Under the pieces are notes generated by a model. It searched no databases. It was given only the letters and a program-made list of their open reading frames with translations, and had not been told where the DNA came from. The translations under genes and the position numbers were made by a program. A DNA stretch of 64,000 bases from Effrenium voratum (lineage: Eukaryota > Sar > Dinophyceae > Suessiales > Symbiodiniaceae): assembly GCA_963377175.1 (NCBI GenBank), contig CAUJNA010003494.1:616756-680755 (forward strand), written 5' to 3'. Below are positions 44,301-56,300 of this stretch, in pieces. Position 1 is the stretch's first letter. Each line of letters begins with the position of its first letter.

Positions 44301-47300
44301 TTCTATCTTCATGATTCCAACAATCTCTATAAGGGACCCAAGCCAAAAGGGCTTCAGACGTCATCGCCAGCAGGTGCAGCCTCCGTCAACGCAGGGGCAG
44401 CAAAGGTTTTCGCAGCCGCGTATGCCTTGAAAGGAACTGTTGCTGAAGCTAAGAAAGCAGCCAAGAAGTGCAAGAAGACCGCATTCTGCACTCCCGTGTT
44501 GTCGCAATGCATGAAAGCCGTGGCAACCATGATTGCATGCCTTAGCCAGCCAGTGCAGCAAGAGTTTCTGCTGGACACAGGTGCCGGTAGGAACTTAATC
44601 TCAAGCAAGAGTTTGCCGCAATCCTTCAGGGAGCATGTGCACGAGGCAAATGAGCCGATCGAACTCTGCACCGGTGGTGGCATCAGGCCCAGTGCTGAAG
44701 TGGTGGATCTCTCAGGGGATTTGTCAGGAACAAACACGTTCTACATGTTGAAGGATTGCCCTCATGCCTTGTCGGTAGGCCTTCAAGTGGAACAGCACGG
44801 CAGGCCATCTGTGCGGTTTCCAGGCCAACTCCCATACCTAATCAAAGCAGATCGGGTGAGTGATGTCGTACATCACGTTCCGGAGTCAGCCAGGATTTAT
44901 GCCGATCGTGTGGAGCAAAACGTTCCAAACCTATCCGAAAGCGTGGCTGTCGCAGCACCAGATGCCGTGTCAGGAATGCCAGCAACAGGAGGAGAGCCTT
45001 TGTCCTCATCAAAAGGGGACACAAGTAGGCCGTCAGCGAGACCTCATGAATTGCTTGCGCCGGACGCAAAAGCATTTGAAGAAGCTCCGCCCACGCCTGG
45101 CCACCCTTCAGACCTACCGAGGTCAAAAAGGGGCGTGAAGCTCGACGACTCTTTGCCTCATTTTGGGGTTGAAGAGGAACTTCTCGCAGCAAGAGAGCCA
45201 GAAAAGGAACCGCAGCAGAGATGATCTCGCTGGGATCAGGCCTTTTCGGCGAAGCACTGCCAGCACAAGGCTTCCTTGAGTTGATCTTGAACCGTCAGGT
45301 CACGCTTGAGTGCTTTCAGGACAACTCAGCTGTAATCCAAATCGTGGCTGCGGGCTATAGCCCCAAATTGCGACACCTCACGAAGACGGAGAAGATCGAA
45401 CTAGGTTCAGCTTATGAGGTCTTCGAAGATCCAAGTTGCAGACTCCTGTACATAGCAACGGACAAGCAGCGAGCGGATGTGTTTATTGCCGGTGTGCAAG
45501 TGGGACCATGCATTAAACCTACTCAACATGGCATCCTTAGGCTCAACTTGCAAAGTGCAACCTCGTGAAGCGGAAACGCTCCGAGGCCCGTAGGCAGTAT
45601 AGTTAAGTAACCATACTGGAGTCTGCGTAGGACACTTTCCGAGCGTGAGAAGGGGGAGAAGAATGCCTCCTGCTGGAATCCACATTTTCCTGATGGTAGG
45701 TGGTGCATGCATGTCTAATTCAACCTTGCCCCCGGAATTCATGTTTGCTTGAACTGCCCTTTGAATCAGGTTTCCAGGGTTGACACTGATAACAAACATT
45801 CAGCTCGCCTTGGATGACTTGAATGCTTTGGCTCAAGACAAAAGCAGGTTGCGCGAGTGAAGCTTTCGGTGCCGCCATTGCACTTTTGGGCATACTCTTT
45901 ACTTGACTTGTCTTGATTCGTATTTCGTCTGTACTTCACCCATTTTCCGGGTGCGACGTCAAAGCCGAGCCATCGGCTGCCAAAGGGTCACTTTCCAGCT
46001 GCAGGCTGCACTACCTGGCCGGCAGCAGTGATGTCCCGGGGCCTGTGGTGGCCAGCGTGCCGCTGCTGGCGGGGGAAGAAAAGGGGGGGGGGAGGCACTG
46101 TTTTCGGACGTCTCGGCTTTGGTTTGGGTTGAAACCGCCATGAAATCACACAGCCCTGCAGAAAACTGCCCCCCAAACACGGCTCCTTTTGCATGGTCTA
46201 TTGTAGACTTTATACTTTTCGAAGGAAGGGGGTTGTGGTGGTAAATGAACAGCTCGGATCCACTCAGGAAGTGAGCCAAAGGGGTTCATGCAACCATTCT
46301 GTGGATGGACGAAATCCATTTCGCATCACTCAGAAACCTTTATGGGAGCCACTAAAATGGTGGGTGTCCTTTTGGTTTTCCTTCAAACCACCCAAAAAGG
46401 GTTCCCCAAATCTGGTCTGCACATGCAGAAAAGCTTGGTATGTACAGTGTTTTGCAAGCATTGGAGCTATACGCCCATCTGAGCACCCCTCCTGGAAAAA
46501 CAACGCACCCATTGTTGGACACCCCGACACAGGACACCGAAAGAGGCATTCCAAATAGCGTCGATTCGGGAGGCGACGCTGGGCTCTTTCCTGTGGATAC
46601 TGGTAACCGCGGCTCGGAGCGGGCAAGGGGCGGGGGACCATCCGTTTTTGGGTAGTGGGTATGTGGGGGTTGATCTTTATTCCTGGCCATGGGAAACTTT
46701 CCCCATTTAGTGGGAAATATCATCTTGTTAGTTGTTTTACCCAATGGTCATCCCATGTAAAGGACCTGTTGGATCAACCCGCATGTGTCAAAATAGGGAG
46801 ACCAACAAATTGGTATTCCAACTTGAAACCAGTTTTGATGGATCACACCACGTGAAGTCTGGGTTAAACCGCCTACCAACTGGTGCAGGATTATGACTAG
46901 TATGGCATGGTATGGCCGCTACGTGTCTTTTTTGTTTGTGTTGATCAACTAAGATTCATACCCATATCAACAAATCAGTTGCTGGTGGAGGAAAGCTTTT
47001 GAGGCTGGAACCGCTGAAAAGGAAGCCACAACGGGGGTAGATAAGTTTTTGATTTGGCAAGCCCCAAATCCACCCAAAACCACTTGCTTCAACCAGTTTT
47101 GGTCATGTTTGGTCATGTGTGGTCATGTTCAATTGCCATGACTCTTTGTCTGGTTCAACCTGATTGGGCTTGCCGCTTGTCAGGACCAAGGAATCGAAGC
47201 TAAGTTGTTCTGTGTAACCTTCACGCAGGTTACCCCAAATTGGTGGTTTGGATTTGGTTAGGGTAAATGGGAAGCTACTGAGGCGGAAAGGAACATTCTG

Positions 47301-50300
47301 AACCTCCCATTCTGAAGGCGGCTCAGAAACCTCTGAGCAAATGGGGTGCTTGGAGTGGTATACCTCAAACAGAGAGAGAGCCGGCAAAAAGCCCACACAC
47401 CTTTGCGGTTCATTGATCCCTGGCAAAAAAATCAGGTTTAGTGGGGAACATGTCATAAATCCCGCGCTCAAATCAGCTGGGAAATCGAGGTGGCCGGTTG
47501 CTACCGCATGCACGAGTCCCTGCATGACCCAGAGGCCGGAAAGCTCGAATTGACTTGGCGGATGCCCCAGCACTCAATTGGCATCTGAAAATTCATGGCG
47601 ATTTTGGTGCGAGCGAATGGCCCGAAAGCGACCTATTCAAAACTGGTTTCATTAAACCTACAGCTCTAAAGAGCTGTTGCTGAGGGGGCAAGGAGCAATC
47701 CAGCTGTGCTTGGGCCCCTCATTAAGACAACGGCAGCAGCTTGTTTGAGAAAGTTACGAAACCACGTGTATTTGGTTCGGATTCCGCAGGTTACCATCTT
47801 TTCGCACGGGTTGGGAATTCCCAGGTTGGCCCAGGTAGGAGGGTTTGTTCTTCACTCTTGTTGGGAAGTATTTGTTTGGTCCTGCTCTTTTTCAGTAGGG
47901 GGCTGTAAACAACCTTCCGTTTTTTGCAAGCACATACCAAGAGTTGCAACTTTGTTTTTGGTCAGCTTTGTTTTGTCCCCCGGAGCTTCACACAAATCTT
48001 GAAGTGCCGGGTTTATCCAGGGCTCTCGGCATTAACTGCCCAGACAACCCCGATCTCTTGAGCATGTTGACCCTCAACGGTGCACCGCACCAGAATGTGT
48101 CTGGAGGGAGTTGAATTCCTTTCTGAATTGCGCCCTTGACTGTTGCTAGGCAACCCGAGAAGTAGTCTATACTCATGCCATTTGGGATATGTAATCCGAA
48201 AGAATAATTTCATTGAGGGCTCGTTTGCTTGCCTGCTGAGCTGGCTAGCTGTTCACATGACATTGGTAGCTTTCGTCATTTCAGTTCACACAGTTTTGAA
48301 GTTGTTTGACCAGTCAACTCACATGGTCTGATCTTTACGAGGCCCTTGGTGGTATCTTTGTTTGACTTGACTTTTCACGTGTGTCCGCAAATAGAGCACC
48401 TCCCTTTGGTGACGAGTGCTGAAAGTGAATGCAAATGCAAACCACCTCATGTATTTAGACCAAGGTTAGCGACCCCCTGTTTGGTGGCTTCAAAGGAACA
48501 CCAAAAGGACCACCGACGACACTTGGACTTGTCGTTTTTAGGGACCCCCCAAAATGGCTGCAGTTGTGCTTTCGTTCCAAGAAGTGACACACCCATTTGG
48601 GGGGCCCAAACACCAACCAAGAGAGCGTTCCAACCCGAAACAAGGCACCCATTTTGGGCACCTAAAAACGACAAGTCGTGGCTCTAGGGGTAGCTTATCA
48701 ATTCTTTCCAGGGATCCTTTCTAGAAACCCTCCGGAAACCCATGGACAACGGCCGGTTTTTGGAAAGAACAGGGTGGCATTGGCGCCGTTGATGTGCTTC
48801 GAATGGCTAGGTGCGGTTCCCCCAGATCTCGGAGCTGGCGGTGGGGCCGCCGGCCGCCAAGATGCTCTACAGGCGGTTCGGCTGGGCGGGTGGTTCCACC
48901 GGCGGATCGTCCGCTTCAGCCTAGGCTAGGTCCCCCAGCAGTGCCCTTTCTTACCTTTGTTGGGGGAGGGTTCCCCTACTAAAATAGACTACAGAAAAAA
49001 GTTGGTACCCTTATTCTAACCTCTGCACTGGAGGACCTAGTAGGCTTTCGGTTGGTTTGGTTGGTTGGGGGGGTGGAACCCATTCAAACAAGGAAAAGTT
49101 CTAAAAACTTTCAGCAGGGGATGTCAGGACAGCCCGGTGGTTGGAAAAGGACCAGACACCTTCTTTGGCCCAGCCATTCAGGAAGTGAGATCTCTACAGG
49201 GGTTCATTGCGCAATGCAACCATTTTGTTTGCTACACAATTTCACGGCCGATTTAGGCAGTTGGACCTGGGTTGGCGACGGCTGGTTTTGTTGTTGATCA
49301 TCAAAGTCGGAAACTGGTTGTTACCTTCCTTTTTACCGGTCATTGGGGTGACTTGGACCCTATGTTCGGGTCGGTTCAGTTTTGGGTCGCGAACCTGAAC
49401 GGGCCGATTGAACAGGTGTACACATAAGACACTGAGCGTCACTTGCGGTGCTGGTATTGCCTGGTCTTTGAGGCAGCTGAAACTCATTTCGCCGGCAAAG
49501 GAACCCTTCAGCACTTCAGGAATCCATTTTACCAGGCCCGCGTCCGACGTGCTCTCTCTTTTTGAGGGGTTCTCAAGAGAATCATCCGGCCTCGAGGTGG
49601 GGTGTCTTGAGGACAAAGGAGCCAGTTGTGGGGCGTGCAGGGAGTCGGGGACAAATTGTCCCAAGGAACGCCCCCCCCCCCCCCCCTCCCGGCCAAGAGG
49701 CTGGGCTTCGCCTCGAGCGCGCTGCTGCTGCTGGCGGTGGTGCAGCTGCATCAGCACCTGGCGCTGCCCCACCTCCCGGGAGGCACAGAGAAGCGGAGGG
49801 CAGTTTGCTTTCAACCAGCAAGCAGATCAGATTCTGCCTTTTTTAAATCAATTTGGATAGAAATCAATAGGTTCCTGTGGTTTAGACGGGTTTTGCTTCC
49901 TATTACCAGGGCCATCTATTTTGCCAAACAGACACCTATGCAGGTGTCCCTTTTTATTGTGGATGGACGAAATCCTGCACCCCTCAGAGACCCTGGAAGG
50001 ATGATTCCCCTGGAACAATGGTGTCCCATGGTTTCCAGGTGGTGCAGGATCTTGTCCATCCACAGTCGGTAACCCTTCGCCAATGTCCATTTGGTTTTTG
50101 TATCGGGCGGTTCCCTTGGTTCTCTACAAAACCAGGTAAATGGATCCACGGGGATTGCCAGACGGATCGCTTACCTTGGTGTTAAAACTTCTGGTATGTG
50201 TCCTTTCAACCAGCAAACATAAACTGCTTTTGCAGGGTGCGGGATCCGTTTGGCCCAACTTTGACCGCTTTCCTAAAGGCAGCCATCTGGTTCCCTGGCA

Positions 50301-53300
50301 ACGTGAGGGTATGTGGGTGTGTGTATTTGGCACGGTAAAATGAAAAACAGCGTTCACTAGCGCCCACATTTCGGTACTTTCATTTCTGATGATTTATGTC
50401 CATCACTTCCATTTGCCTAAGAATAGTTGTAGTGTCCCTGTTGGTTTTAAAGGCAATATATCACTACTGGACACATGTGTTGCTTTGTTTTTCACGGGGT
50501 TTATGTTGCCCGGAAATGTCTGGTGGGGCCCAAGTTCCCCGTTTTTGCCCGAACATCTGGATTGCTATTGGGTTGGCCATTAGACAGTAACTTTTTCTTG
50601 AAATCAAGGGTTTTCAGTGACCCAAACTTTTTGCAGAGGGGTCAACAGCAACCAAGACATGATGAACCAAGAAGGGGTGGCCCGTTCCTAGGTTTAGGGT
50701 TGGATGTTGAAGCCTTTGTCTTGGTTCGATAGGCAGTGAACTCCAAAATCCAAGCATGGTGGTTTTCTAGGGGATCCCCTTCGTTTTTTCCTCAAACGAT
50801 TCCCTACAGCAAGTTCTTCCTTCAGTTTCTGAGCTCGTGGAAATTCCGGAGGCCAATCTGGAGAAATGCCCTGGCACTTTCAGAGGGAATGTCCTAAGAC
50901 ACCGTAAATCCACCAGTTGTTTTCTTACTGGGTGGCTGTCTCGGGAGCTTGTGTCTGGACTTTCACAGCGGTCAACCAATTGGTTTGGTTAGTTGCGGTT
51001 TAAGGGGTCATCCGGTCCAGGTGCATATGTATATATATATATACATGTATAGAAATATGGTTTGTGTCGACGTAGGCTTATCGTGCCGTTGATTGCTGTG
51101 GGCAAGCAGGACAGAGTGCTGGTCCTTGGACAAAGAGCCCGCAGCCACATAGCCAACTAGTGCCGGCTCGCGAGTGCGAACGTCGCCACGGGCGCCGGAG
51201 AGTTTCTCATGTCTCCCGTGCAGAAGTCTGGTCTGTTGCACTTGGGCTATGCAGCGACGTGCAGCTGAAAGCTGGAGCAGCCGCCGTTGTCGCAATCTGA
51301 CAGATTCCAAGGGCTAGGGTCGGGTGCCTTTGAAAGGGTTCCTCCAAAAAGACACACCCACATGTGTATACATAGAAAATCACGAGTATCTACACTGATG
51401 TAGCAGAGCTTGATGATGCATTCGCAGTGGTTCATTTGTGAACCATGGCTGATGGCTGGTAAATCATGATTTGGGTGTGTCTTTTTTTGCGGACCGCAAG
51501 ATGGTGGTTTTCATGTTGGTTTCCCCTTAAAACCACAAAGCAAGGGGGACTCTCAAAAACGACACTCCCATTTGACATAGTGACCAGGGGCAAGGACGCC
51601 CTTTGCCAAGACCATCCCGCTGACCATTGACCACCGTTGCCAATTGAGCAGCGCCAAACCCCCCCAGGAGCCGTTTGAATAAATGGTTCCACCACTGCTT
51701 GGCTTGATGTTTTTTTTTTTTTTGTGAGGCCCACAGAATCCTGTGCAAGCCAAGACATCCCTACTGTAGATGGTTGCGAAGTCTTGCACCTCCTAAGAAG
51801 CCCTGGTTTCTGATAAGAACCCTTTGAGTACCAACAAAGAGTGTTTCAACCATGGTTTCATTCGTGCTGTGATGTATGGATTTCGCAACCATCCACGCTA
51901 TTGAGCTATGGGGGTAGGCCTCTGAAAAGAATTCGCCTCTTGGTCAGGGATCGCAATGTGTTTTTCTTCGGGGTATGGCGTATATGCTGGGGCTTCCCGT
52001 TGCGGGTGCGGTTGATTTCCGTCAAATTACACCTGGGTTGCCCTTGTCTTGCAACCCCCGGCTTGTTTTGTTAGTTCACCCCTTTTCTTGATTGGGCGTG
52101 TCTTCTTTTTTAGACCCACCAAGTTGTGGTTTTCCTGTTGGTCTCCCTGCAACAAAAACCACAAACACTTGGGGTGCCCTTGCAACAACTACTGTACCGC
52201 ACCCTGTGCGACCTCGTTTCGGTGTCCCAAAACAGGTCGCTTTTTGGAAAAGTCGTTCGGTTCCCCGAGCTGGGCAACGGCGCTGTGGAGACTTCCGTCA
52301 GGTCGCGGCGGCGAGGCGGGCGAGAACTTCACCTACTACGGCGCCTCGCTTCGCGAGAGTGACGTGGGGTTGGGCTGGGCTGGCGAGGAACATGTTGCGA
52401 AGGGGTCAGGTGTGTGTGTGTGTGTCTTTTTGGTTTGAGGCAGTTTGAGGTACCCCCGCTGTTTGGTGGTTTTGAAGGGAAGCCAAAAGGAAACCCGAAG
52501 CCAATTGGGGTACCCCAAAGAAAGACGCAGCCAGGAAGTCCGTGGGTGGTTTGGATTGGGGGTTTGGGGAATTTCTGATTTGAAGCCCTGGCATACAGGG
52601 TGAAAGGGGAAGTCACCCCTAAGCGTCCACCAATCCAAACCAACCGGCGGGAAGCTGAAAGCTGCTGCTGAAAGAGACGTGAAAGGAAGTGTTTGTGTGT
52701 CCCAGCTCAAGTACTCTCCATCCAATGCATCGAGTGTGTGTGTTTTGGCCAAGGAACAGCTACCTACCGAGCCCTGACTTTCCACAGTTGATCTCCTTCC
52801 TTCGCAGAAGGTCCTGCATCGATCTTGTCTGTAACAATTTGTTTTGGGTGGATGTCAAAGGAAACCATCAAGTGCCCCCTTGCCCTGAATGTTAAATCCA
52901 CTCGGGTTGTAGCCATGGACATGCCTGAGTCCTGCTGGTTCTCCGCAGGGAATGACCCCTATTAACCACCCCTTTTGGTTTCCTTTCAAGCAAAATCCCT
53001 AGGTTCATTTCCAACACCCGGAAGGTCATTGCCCTGTGAGCACCAGCAAGGAGGGTGATTACTGGGCCTAAGCATAGTTATAACCTGGTCCTCAGCGGGT
53101 CGAACATTCAAGTACCTCCTTTGACAGAAGGCCTTGTACAGCTTTCTCCAGAGACCTAGTACATTTTTGAGCGTTCCTTAACGCTTTATGGCTACTTGGT
53201 AACAAATGTTTGGACTGGACAACTTGAAACAGCTCGGATTTTCCGAGTTGGACCCGCAAAAAGTGATTCACTTCTTTTGCAGAGAGGTCAACAGCAACCA

Positions 53301-56300
53301 AGAACAGTGCCTGGAGAATTGCTTGGTGATCCCTGCGGAACGTTGAATGCATGTGTTTGCCTATCTTGTTGCGAGCTCACCCAAAGGATGAAAAGGAGCC
53401 CACCACGACTTTTCGGTCCTTTAGATTATAACATGGGGGTGTCTGTTTTTAGGTTGGACCCCCCAAATGGCAAACCAGTTTATTGGTGGTTCCTAAAATC
53501 TTAACGCAAACCAAAAAAGGTACCCAAAAACAGACAAGCCACCCACGTACCCTACATGGGTCGAACCTGGAATTCGCTGCGTATGCGGACGTCCCGTAGA
53601 ATTTCATTTCCGCTGGTTTCTTCGAAAGGTCCTCAATTCACCAACCCGCCTACCCGGTTTTCCTTTCGAATCATCAGAGAAGAAGAAGAAGAAATAGAAG
53701 AAGAAGAGGAAGAAGAAGCAGAAGCAGAAGCAGAAGAAGAAGAAGAAGAAGAAGAAGAGCGGAACAAGAGGCAAAGAGCGCACTTGCTGGTCCGAGACCG
53801 GGTGTCGGGAATGAAGCGGAAGGGGTTTTCCTCAAAGGACACCACGTGGTTGGGATGTGATTTTTGTCGGGGGCCATTCCATTTCTCATCTGCCAATCGA
53901 ACGAACCAGCAAGACAATGTTCCGCGAGGCTTCGCCTGGCACCCAACAGTTTGGTTGCATGGTGGGCTGCTCTTGATCGGAAGTGAGACCAAGAACTGCC
54001 TTGCCTTGCCCCCCCCCAAAAAAAAAACCTGTGGGTCAAAAACCTGTGTACCTTGGACACCCAGTCCTGTGATCGAAATTTCCGCTCAAAAGCGCTTGTG
54101 TGTTTAAATGAAGATAGTCCTTTCGGCAATACAGCCACTGCAGCTGCGCCTGACTGTAAGATGCAAAATCAAGAAGCAGAACAACCAGACAGATTCCTGT
54201 GATCCAGCTTTCCCCCTCAAATTCCACAAGCAAAACAATTAAGACAGATCGAATCTGTGGGTCCGAAACCAGTCTTTTTTTTCGGAAACTCAGTTGTTCT
54301 CCAAGAATTGCCCCCTCCCCCCCCCTCCCCCGAAAACCCCCGGAAAACCCGAGAAAAAAGCCAGTGGGTCGCTTCAGCCGGAGGCTTCTGCGCGGCCTGC
54401 GGCGTGGGGCTGCAGGGCTTGCTGCTGCTGGAGCCGCAGCTCAGCGCGCAGACCCTGGCTCACCTCACGGGTGCGGACCTCTTGGATGTGGGTGGGGGTC
54501 GACAGGCCCAAGTAAGCCCTGGTCGCTGTGATTCGTGCCCACTACTTTTTGAGGGTTTGCCGGGAATTACTTAGTTTTCTTTTCTTCTTCTTTTTTTGTA
54601 ATGGTACCTTTTTCCCCAACAGCTGAAAGATATGGGGGTGATAGGCCCAGATAAGCGATAAGGCGTGGTTTGGGGCAGCTTTCAGGAAGGGTTCAAAGGC
54701 AGAGTTCCGGGGTGGTCGGGGGCTGCTAGGGCTGCTGGGCCTGTGTGAAGGGACACCAAAAGGAAACCTACCATTTGGACACCCAAGTGCGTGGGGAATG
54801 AGAACCCCGGAGAAAGCAGATTTCCTGGTTGATGTTGATTGGGAGCAAAAAAGGGACTCGATCACTTTTGAAGCAACCCCCTTCTATGAAAAGGACTGGC
54901 TAGTTCCGCGGTCACCTCCGCGGGCAAGCCCGTTGAAGTCTGCCTTGGAGCGCGTGATTGCACCGATCCCCGTGAGAAACCACTGGCCAGTTTGGTACAT
55001 GCGTGGCTCGTCTGAAAAAAGGGTTACTTTTTTTTTTTCCCGGGGGGGGGGGGGTTAAGGGAAATCAACAGGAACACCACCATCACCATTCTGAGTCACT
55101 GAGGGATCCCCCAAAAAACAGACACGTCCAGGCCCATGCCGAAACAGTTTCCACAACCATGGGCACCAGAAGAGGGTTCACTTCACTGCATGGGGCTTGG
55201 CCGAAGAGGTTGGGGAGGGAAAACAAGGGCAACAAGTCGTGACATCCACTGTTGGGACTAAACTATTCCATTTGCTTGAGAATATGTGTGACTTTTGCCT
55301 GTTAATTTATCAGGGGATCCATCATTATTTGATTGTTGTTTGTTTGTTCCAGAGGGCTTAAGCAAATGGAGGACATGTTGTCTTGATTGCCCAGAGCGAA
55401 TCGACCTTTTGATCTGTTGGTTGTCAATATTCCAAAAGGTTACCCTTGTATTTCCGGATCTTTTAAACAAAGTTGTTTGGAGGCACCTACCACTTCGTGT
55501 ACGTCGATCTTCGGTTGTGGGACCTACCCTCAAAGAGGATGCCAGCACTTTCAAAAAGGTTGTTCAGCTGCACCCTCCAACCAAAACTTGTGTGGGGTTC
55601 CTTACAAACAAGGTCACCAAGCAAACCTGGTTCCTTCGGATGGTCAGCCCCCTGCGTCAAGCAAGCCATTTGGACTAGCAAGGGCTCCCAAAAGGATGTT
55701 GTTGAAGCGGCTTAAAGTTTAGACATGTCCGAGCAAGAGATTGGATCGCCGAACCCTACCCTTTGAAGGCAAGTCGACTTTGCAGGCAACTCTAAGAAAA
55801 CAGTATCCTGAAGAAGGAGGCTGGCTGGGGGGATGTTGTCTTGTGATACAATAACCTGGCAGATTTTTAGCGTTGTGCATCCCCCAACTGCTGGGGTCAT
55901 CCTTATGTTGACACATCTGAATCCAAATCCCGCATAAGACCAGCTCAAAGTGCTTGGTGGACATGACCTCACCTCCTAAATTTCTCCAATTTGGGTCATT
56001 CAACTGAGCAATGGGGCCGTTGAATCCAAGAGCTCGCAGGTCTGCATCACCTACATCACTCCCTATCTGGTCCAAATGCCCTACTCATCCTACTGCGGAT
56101 GGACGAATTCCATTTCCCACCGCCTCAGAGACCCTGGTTTCGGATGATTCCCCTGTAAATACCAACAAAGAATGGTTTCAACCATGGTTTCCATGTGGTA
56201 TGTTTGAGTCCGTATCCCTATTCTTGCGCCCAAATCTGGAGCCCCCGCCACCAAAGGAAAAAAAAACAGGCGCCATGGCTTTCTTCTACGGCGCCTGGTG

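Larger units (their letters stand above)
40497..45930 (+). mobile_element. Second Ty1/copia element, non-autonomous: integrase and RT deleted
   Basis: The element is 5,434 bp with 274-bp LTRs differing at one base (40644 T, 45804 C) and flanked by the 5-bp duplication GTACT. Order: LTR, PBS-like GGTTATCAGCC, HAD-like ORF, coiled-coil ORF, gag with CCCH finger, aspartic protease, then a junction at about 45215 straight into the last 110 codons of copia RNase H, polypurine tract, LTR. Everything between protease and RNase H is missing. Near-identical LTRs and a clean target duplication show recent movement, so it was presumably mobilised by enzymes from a relative. It lies in sense orientation in an intron of the membrane-protein gene, ending 70 bases before an acceptor. 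Confidence 0.93.

Noticed and set aside
51008..51310. Minus-strand 100-codon open frame (ARRCIAQVQQTRLL...)
   Set aside because: GC-rich and possibly coding, but no boundary or family fits and the gene here is on the plus strand.
53556..54138. Poly-Glu and poly-Leu/Ser open frames
   Set aside because: By-products of the GAA tract at 53676-53760.
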